Of a DNA stretch of 64,000 bases, positions 59,101 through 64,000 are shown piece by piece. The stretch spans positions 1,524,320 through 1,588,319 of the forward strand of contig JASSKH010000035.1 of NCBI GenBank assembly GCA_031763025.1, written 5' to 3'. A program made the translations under genes and the position numbers. Each line of letters begins with the position of its first letter. Position 1 is the stretch's first letter. The notes beneath the pieces are model-generated. The model saw nothing but the letters and a program-made list of their open reading frames with translations, made no database searches and had not been told where the DNA came from. This DNA comes from Macrocystis pyrifera. Lineage: Eukaryota; Sar; Phaeophyceae; Laminariales; Laminariaceae.

Positions 59101-62100
59101 CCGCTGCTCAACGTCGGAGTGTGTGCAGGGGAGAGGGAGCAAGGGGCCTGAGGTTGGTGCTGCTGGCGCATGCTTAGGGGAGATGTGGGTAGTCATCCTC
59201 CACCTGGGAATAAACGAGGGGATAAATGACAACGTTGCTCTGGGGCAACTCGGTGCAACGTTAACGCTCACACTGACATGGAACAACTACGGCGACAGCA
59301 ACTACGGCGACGATGACAAGGAGCAACAAGTATAACACGACTGACTATAACAACTGATGCTGTTGCTAATACTACTTCTACTACTTGTATCACTACCACA
59401 GCAACAGCCATTTTACTACGACGACAGCAACTGTAACTACAACTACTGCTGCTACTACTACTACTACATCAACAACAACAACCACAAGCAACATTGAGTA
59501 TTGATGAATGCACCGCTGCCGCCGCCTTAGCCTGTCGCAAAAAGGACGGCGACAACATGTGCCTACGAGCATTGGCTACCGGGGCAAGCCCTTCACTTAC
59601 TGCTGTACTGCGATACTTCTGCCTCTTGTCCCACTAACCGCGGTACGCCTTCCCCGCCCCCCATGCGCGCGGCGGCTGTTGCGATTCCTGTTGTGGGCGA
59701 ACGGTGAACGGTGGACGGTGAATGCGAACAGGATCTGTGTCTGGCGGGCTGGCAGGGGCGGGAATGTTGCCGCGCAGTCCGGTCCAGCTGCCGAAGGGAC
59801 AGTAAGTTTCACCACTCGAGTGTTCCTGTCTGTCTGCAGTCTCTAATCGTATTACGAGGAGGTGGTTTATCTTCTGTGTTGGTGTAGTTTTCATTCTGTG
59901 CTCGGAAACAGCGAGCTGGCTTCGTTTTTTTAGGTACCCATTTGGTCTTCTCTGTGTTGAGAAGCAGGGGTAGTCGGTTTTGCTTTTCCTGTTTTGTTTG
60001 TAGGGTATATAATTGTGAGTACATTGTAATGGTGTTGAAAATATTTTTCGTTTTTTTTTCGTTTTTTTCCTCATTACAGTGTTGTGCTCCGCGTCGACCT
60101 GACGTGTTTTACTGACAAGCGTACCACCCACCATACACACATCGTGCCTCACCTTCTGGACCCAGGATTTCGTCGGCGGCTCCAATGGCACCGCTAAAGC
60201 TGGGCGCGGGGAGAATGGCGGTAGGGTTCGATGGGTCTACAGACCCGCAGTCTCGGGAAGGCAGGTGCGCGTGTCACGGACCACATGTGCTTATGCTTCG
60301 CGAGGGTACCTGCTCCTGGTGTCTTCCCCCGCGCCTTCCCACCTTCCCTCCCTTCCTCCCTCCCTCCCTGCCTCTCTGAACGTGTGTGCGCTCAGATTGA
60401 GCAGTGCTTTTACTCGATCGATTCCAACGTGTGCTTTTTGGTTTTCCTCAATTTCGTTCGTTTTGTTTTGTTGTGTCCCCGTTCCTACCACCCCTCATCC
60501 CCTATACTGATGATAGTTTTCTCGAAGGGGTTTATCCGAGTTCGTCGAATCAACTCGCCCCTTTCAGAGGTGCGGTGCTTTCCTTTTCATGTTTCGGTTA
60601 CATAACTATGAACATTTTACAGCTACGTAACACTATTTTTTACGATTAATTGTTGTATTTTATTTACGTACAATATTGCCCTTCGCCTGGCAGGGCATAT
60701 ACGTAGCTAGGGTCAATCAAGCCTGAGAGGCCACTCTGATCACAATTGCCTCAAGCAAAGGGAATCGTTGGGATGGGCAACCTCCAGCTTCCAAACAACC
60801 AAAGGCGTCGTACGTCTCGTACCGCTCTTCCATCCTCACCTCCACCTTACCCCTGCTCCCGCTCCACCCCCGCTCCCGTCCCCTTGATTTTTTTTGTTGT
60901 TGTTGTTGTCGCAACGAACTTCCTCGAAAAAAAGGGGCAACATAACGATCTACCCGGTCAACGACTTGCCGGTTGCCGTGGACACGGTGAACTGGCACCG
61001 GGTCCGGCAGAGGCCGATGGAGCCGCGATGGGTGCGCGGCCTGTCGGTACCGACCTCGGGGGCGCATCTAGGTTTCGGTCCTCAGCTGACAGAGGCGTTG
61101 GCCATGAGGTCAGAAGCGCAACTCCGGCAAGGATCGGCCCATAACATCATCAGTTGTAGAAGTATATACCATAAATATGCTTGTTTTTGTTCGTCCATTT
61201 CACATGTTTCCGGTGCTTCCTTCCCGAACTCTAGTTAGGCTGTGGTTGGTTTACAATCAAACAGGGCATATCCCATGCCGCCCGCCCACCCGTTTGCCCC
61301 CGCTTTCGAACAGCCGTCGTTCACACCGCCGTCCATCATCCCCATCACTCCCATCACCCAATTGCCAATAAAAGCTAAACCTGAACGAAGCCTACCCAGC
61401 GGACTCGCTCCCTCCCCTCTCCTACTCTCCCCTCCCTCGTCTCGCCACGCCTCCCCTCCCGTCCCGTCCCCTTCCCTCCCTTTCCGTGCCGTCCCCTCTC
61501 CGCACCTCCTTCTCCCCTCCACCGCCCCTGCTCCCGCGCTTGCGTCCCCTTCGCCCACTAGCCGTTCATCGTCCGAATCGTCGCTGGTACTGATTTAACT
61601 ATTTAACGTCGTGCTAAGGACGATACCACTATACCCCCCTATAATATATAGGTTGAGTTGGCGTCGGTTGGTGACGACGCTGTCAAACACGCCTCTCACT
61701 GCGTGAGCTATTAGTATACAGCCAGGGTACCGTTTTTTGTTTTTTTTGGTGGATACTACGGCTGGCAGTCGAGTTAGATCATTTTTGTGCGCAGAGAACC
61801 TTAACACTGCATAAGGGGGATGATCGTTTCAAGTAGAGCATATATGGTAGGGCACCCACGAGGGAGCTCCATAGTATACCCATTGCTGTCTCTGGACGTG
61901 GCCATACCAGAAAATAAATTAATTCATTGACGCTGTCATCCATATGCAAGAATATCCGCCTCAAATGCGGTTCTTAGTACGAAGCAGGTCACCCTTCATG
62001 CGACTCGCCGGACACCTCACGGTGCTTCGCGCTTGGTGCAAGCAATGTCTGCCTGGTCGGTGAAAACCCGATGTGCTCCGTCCCGGCATTGTAGGGATGC

Positions 62101-63858
62101 GAGGGTCTATGGTCATGCGACTACGGCCATACATGATAATGAGCACACCCTGGTGCAAGCAATGTCTGCCTGGTCGGTGAAAACCCGACGTGCTCCGTCC
62201 CGGTATTGTAGGGATGCGAGGGTCTATGGTTATACGACCACGGCCATGCACGACCATGAGTACCCCCCCCCAACCCCCCCCCCCCCCCCTGCCTGCCGCC
62301 GTTTGCGCCAATTCAACAAAATAAAAACGCAGCTACGCCCTCCGGGGGCACCACGTGAGGGTCATGTGCGCCCACAACGTCGACGTGTGCCTCCACTTGG
62401 GCCTCGTCGAGATGGCCTACACGTGGCGGCAGATCAGCACCATGCTGGCGGGCGTCCCGGGCGGCTTTCTCCCCCCCCCCCCTCGGCCAGGAAGCGCCCG
62501 ATGTAAACGTGGCGGAGATCGTGGCAGGGTTTGAGGAGGGTGCGGGAGACGGCGGGGCGGGAGGTTGCCGCGGGAGAGGCGCGGGCTGGGCCGGTGGGGA
62601 GGAGGAGGAGGAGAATGGCGCGGCCGCTGGGCGGGGAGGAGGGGGAAGTGAGTTGGGCGTTGCGAGAGAGGGAGGGGGGGGGGGGGAGGGGGGGGTGTCG
62701 AAGGGGGACGGCGCTAGACGGGGGGGTGGGGTGTGTGTTTTTGTGTGTGTTTTTGTTTGATGTTTTTCTATCTTCGTTAGTGTGGTGTAAAGCACCTGTG
62801 CTGGGTGCAGGCTGGTGGAAGTGTTGCCGATGAATGTGCGTGTTCCCATGTGCTGTTCCTGCTGCTTTGTGTGCGTGTGTGTTTTGGGGTGGGGTGGGGG
62901 TGGGGCAGCTCGTCGTGTTTTAACTCGTATCTGGTATTATTCTTGCTGATTTTGGTGCCGTTTCTGTGTTTGTTGTTCGATTTGGATGCGAAAGGCCACT
63001 GTGCGCGCTCTCGACAGTGGTGGAGGTGATATAACGATAAATATGATGTGGCGTCCCCTGCTACTCCATGCCTCACCTCGCCTCCCCCCATCCCACGCCA
63101 AACAACCCTCCAGGAGACGCGACGATGACCGTGTCGGAGGTGCTAGACCGCATGAACAAGCACTATGCGCAGGAGGAGAAGCAGCAGCAGAAACAACAGC
63201 AACAGCAGCCGCAGCCGCAGCCACAGCCGCCGCAACAGGCGGCCGCTCGGCCCGCAACCTCGCGGAAAACTCTGTCTCCGGGGACAAACCGGGGGGCGGC
63301 GGGGGGGGGGGGCGGGAGCGGGGGCGGCGGCGGCGGATCCAAGGCCCCTCCAAGGCGAATAGCGCCGACTTTTTCGACTCCACTCCTTCAGCAGAGCAGC
63401 GCTTCTTCAAACATGACGAATGCTAGCGGGACGACAGCGTCCTCCGAATCCGGCAACTACACCGCCACCACCGCCAACATGAGCCTTAACTACACCAGCG
63501 GTGGCGGCAGCAACGTTTCCGGGGGGCTTGACCCGGTGTCTCTCTGGCGACCGCTGCCGATCCCCGCGTCGGGGCCCGAAACCGCAGACGAAGACTCGGA
63601 CGTAGAGACGGACCCGATAACCGAGGCCGCGTGGTGGGAGAGTGAGGACAAGTGGCGGGGCGGCAGCACCCCCTCGTCTCACGCCGCGGCGCTGGGGGTG
63701 GGCGGCGGAGCGGTGGGAGACGCGACCAGCGGCCGGGAGCGATTACCGGACGAGATCACGCTGCACAGCGTGTGGCCGGAGATAATCAAGGATTGGCTGG
63801 AGGAGCTGTGCAACCAGGGCGACTTCTACCACGTGGTCGCTATCTGTGAGGTCGTCAG
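43281..63858 (+). CDS. WDR24: WDR24-like GATOR2 (SEA complex) subunit, 3' partial
   Basis: Beta-propeller subunit of the lysosome/vacuole-associated complex that relieves GATOR1 inhibition of TORC1 when amino acids are present. Exons: 43281-43448, 47830-47912, 49280 (or 49364)-49574, 50666-50777, 51983-52076, 52219-52410, 53453-53674, 55209-55292, 56284-56448, 57016-57156, 58409-58487, 59732-59801, 60166-60264, 60935-61108, 62333-62647, 63114-63858. Signals: GGRELMK-VIRLAPEGLSEI, VAIWDL, HERSVNRLCWDPHDHGQLLS, DGLLKMWDIR, FDNGKLQIWDFR, RLATGSHDRTVKIWDL, VSRAKWRPEHPNQIA, then after the propeller YALRGHHVRVMCAHNVDV and WPEIIKDWLEELCNQGDFYH. Exon joins fit in phase if single-base errors at 50726-50732 and 62471-62482 are allowed. 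The intron after 49574 seems to use a GC donor. The C-terminal zinc/RING part lies beyond the window. Exons 57016-59801 rest mainly on phase and splice sites. Confidence 0.88.
44844..45425 (-). pseudogene. Non-LTR retrotransposon (LINE) ORF2 C-terminal remnant
   Basis: The minus frame reads RRYRRLPNKYCKETLASRLP, then SRLMFGTIAGGESPKTGGQ, KTWPRAIAEDRR and GKWYRGILEEAEQFMGRWHE, ending at a stop at 44844. LPxRLMFG...GGxPKTW with a following Trp-rich tail is the layout seen after LINE-type reverse transcriptases. No RT motif survives here. Intron 1 of the WDR24 gene, antisense. Family assignment is moderate. Confidence 0.5.
45441..46206. mobile_element. Putative TIR element with inverted repeats of about 33 bp
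   Basis: 45441-45473 (GGGAGCCGAAACCGGAAAAC core) is the reverse complement of 46173-46206, with about 5 mismatches. About 700 bp lie between, without a recognisable transposase. WDR24 intron 1. Confidence 0.5.
47093..47627. mobile_element. Putative second TIR element
   Basis: AAGGCCATCTCTTATGG near 47098 faces its reverse complement near 47600 (CGTAAGAGATGGCCTAA), with further looser matching (GGTTTTGG / CAAAACC). The ends resemble those of 45441-46206 (CTCTTACGGGAG). A 238-codon minus frame across it is not supported as a gene. Confidence 0.4.
47955..48665 (+). repeat. Family A repeat, long copy plus extra end unit
   Basis: Fullest form: GACGACGCTGTAAAACACGC, TTAGATCATTTTTGTGCGGG, AGAACCTTCACTCCGCGCAA, AACCCATTGCTGTCTCT, then the common end at 48430-48450, followed by a second end unit to 48665. 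Begins only about 40 bp after a WDR24 exon, in intron 2. Confidence 0.8.
50128..50328. mobile_element. Small TIR element, hAT-MITE-like
   Basis: Left end CAAGGGTGTTCACGGG and right end (reversed) CAGGGCTCTTCACGGG match over 16 bp with 3 differences. The interior is rich in GGGTCGGGTC and its complement CCCGACCCGACC, the layout known from hAT ends in plants. No clear 8-bp target duplication. 201 bp, WDR24 intron 3. Confidence 0.55.
53070..53103. repeat. Poly-C tract
   Basis: About 34 C bases in a WDR24 intron, within a longer C/T-rich stretch. Confidence 0.85.
53168..53276. mobile_element. 109-bp MITE, copy 1
   Basis: TATTACGGTGGACCACAGTA ... reversed at the right end as TATTACGGGGGATCATAGTA. 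The inverted repeats extend about 30 bp to AGAACC. Ends are flanked by or include TA. Same size and ends as copy 2. Confidence 0.8.
53715..53812 (-). repeat. Family A end unit, minus orientation
   Basis: G-run, CTCATGTCACGCGTATGACC, CTTGCATTC, GGGACGGAGCACGTCGGGTT, CACCGACCAGGCAG. WDR24 intron. Confidence 0.7.
54665..55165 (+). repeat. Family A repeat, long copy
   Basis: Nearly full copy from TTGGTGTCGGTTGGCGACGA to CTACGGCCATGCATGATAAT and a C-run at 55151-55162. The next WDR24 exon starts at 55209, so the poly-C may serve its acceptor. Confidence 0.85.
55465..55552. repeat. GTT trinucleotide microsatellite
   Basis: About 28 GTT-type triplets with a few interruptions, in a WDR24 intron. 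Confidence 0.9.
55788..55896. mobile_element. 109-bp MITE, copy 2
   Basis: TATTACGGGGGACCACAGTA left, TATTACGGGGGGACGAAGTA reversed right, with arms running on to CAGGACC. Same length and end motif as 53168-53276, and the middle shares AAAACCTA. WDR24 intron. Confidence 0.8.
58548..58692 (-). repeat. Family A end unit, minus orientation
   Basis: G-run, CATGCATGGCTGCAGTCGTA, CCCTCGCATCCCTACAATGC, CACGTCGGGTTTTCACCGAC. An extra ATGACC... duplication sits inside. WDR24 intron. Confidence 0.7.
59345..59490. repeat. Imperfect ACT/ACA trinucleotide stretch
   Basis: ACTACT, CAACAA and GACTAC-type triplets over about 145 bp in a WDR24 intron. Confidence 0.7.
61640..62290 (+). repeat. Family A repeat, long copy plus second end unit
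   Basis: Starts TATAGGTTGAGTTGGCGTCG and carries the full series of family blocks. Its first end unit stops at GAGCACACC near 62149, and a second unit (62153-62290) ends in C-runs. A WDR24 exon starts at 62333. Confidence 0.85.
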
Positions 63859-64000
63859 GTGAGACTGCTGGGGGGCTTAGAGGGAGGGGGTTGGAGGGGG
63901 GCGGGGTGATCGCTGCTGACCGGCTGGGGTTTCGGCGATCGGTTCGTTCATTTGTCCATTCGTGGGTTTCCTGTACTTGTCGATTGTTTTGGTATGTTTG

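Overview
The window looks like nuclear DNA of a brown alga (Ectocarpus-like; this is an inference). Genes are split into short exons of about 60-320 bp, separated by 0.3-4 kb GT-AG introns. The DNA is GC-rich, with long poly-C/poly-G runs and dispersed non-coding repeats. A flagellar axoneme gene sits beside genes for mannose-phosphate metabolism and TORC1 signalling. I rebuilt the gene models by joining exons whose splice phases agree and whose translations follow recognisable protein families. No bacterial operons, rRNA or CRISPR arrays are present.

Layout: (1) 125-9571, plus strand: 3' half of an ABCC/MRP-type ABC transporter (end of TMD2 plus NBD2), starting before the window. (2) 9572-18194: repeat-rich spacer with a tRNA-derived SINE-like element, a decayed Helitron Rep fragment and a short telomere-like array. 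(3) 18195-24384, minus strand: complete 5-exon gene for a 160-aa EF-hand protein of the DRC8/EFCAB2 type; its introns hold a 1.2-kb TRIM retrotransposon, a long-TIR MITE and a minisatellite. (4) 24385-28879: spacer with fold-back and poly-C-ended repeats. (5) 28880-32716, plus strand: GUCD1-type guanylylate-cyclase-domain protein with a large Ala/Gly-rich C-terminal extension; the first exon was not found. (6) 34604-42554, minus strand: complete 9-exon type I mannose-6-phosphate isomerase (447 aa). (7) 43281-63858 and beyond, plus strand: 16 exons of a WDR24 (GATOR2/SEA complex) orthologue, running off the right edge.

The isomerase and WDR24 genes are head to head, 726 bp apart. The functions are unrelated housekeeping roles: membrane export, flagellar beat control, GDP-mannose/alginate precursor supply and amino-acid sensing by TORC1. 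The accessory content is mostly in introns. Two non-coding repeat families end in GAGTAC(A) plus poly-C, and several poly-C tails lie just upstream of splice acceptors. Three exons show single-base frame conflicts, two in homopolymer runs, which may be sequencing errors or real lesions.
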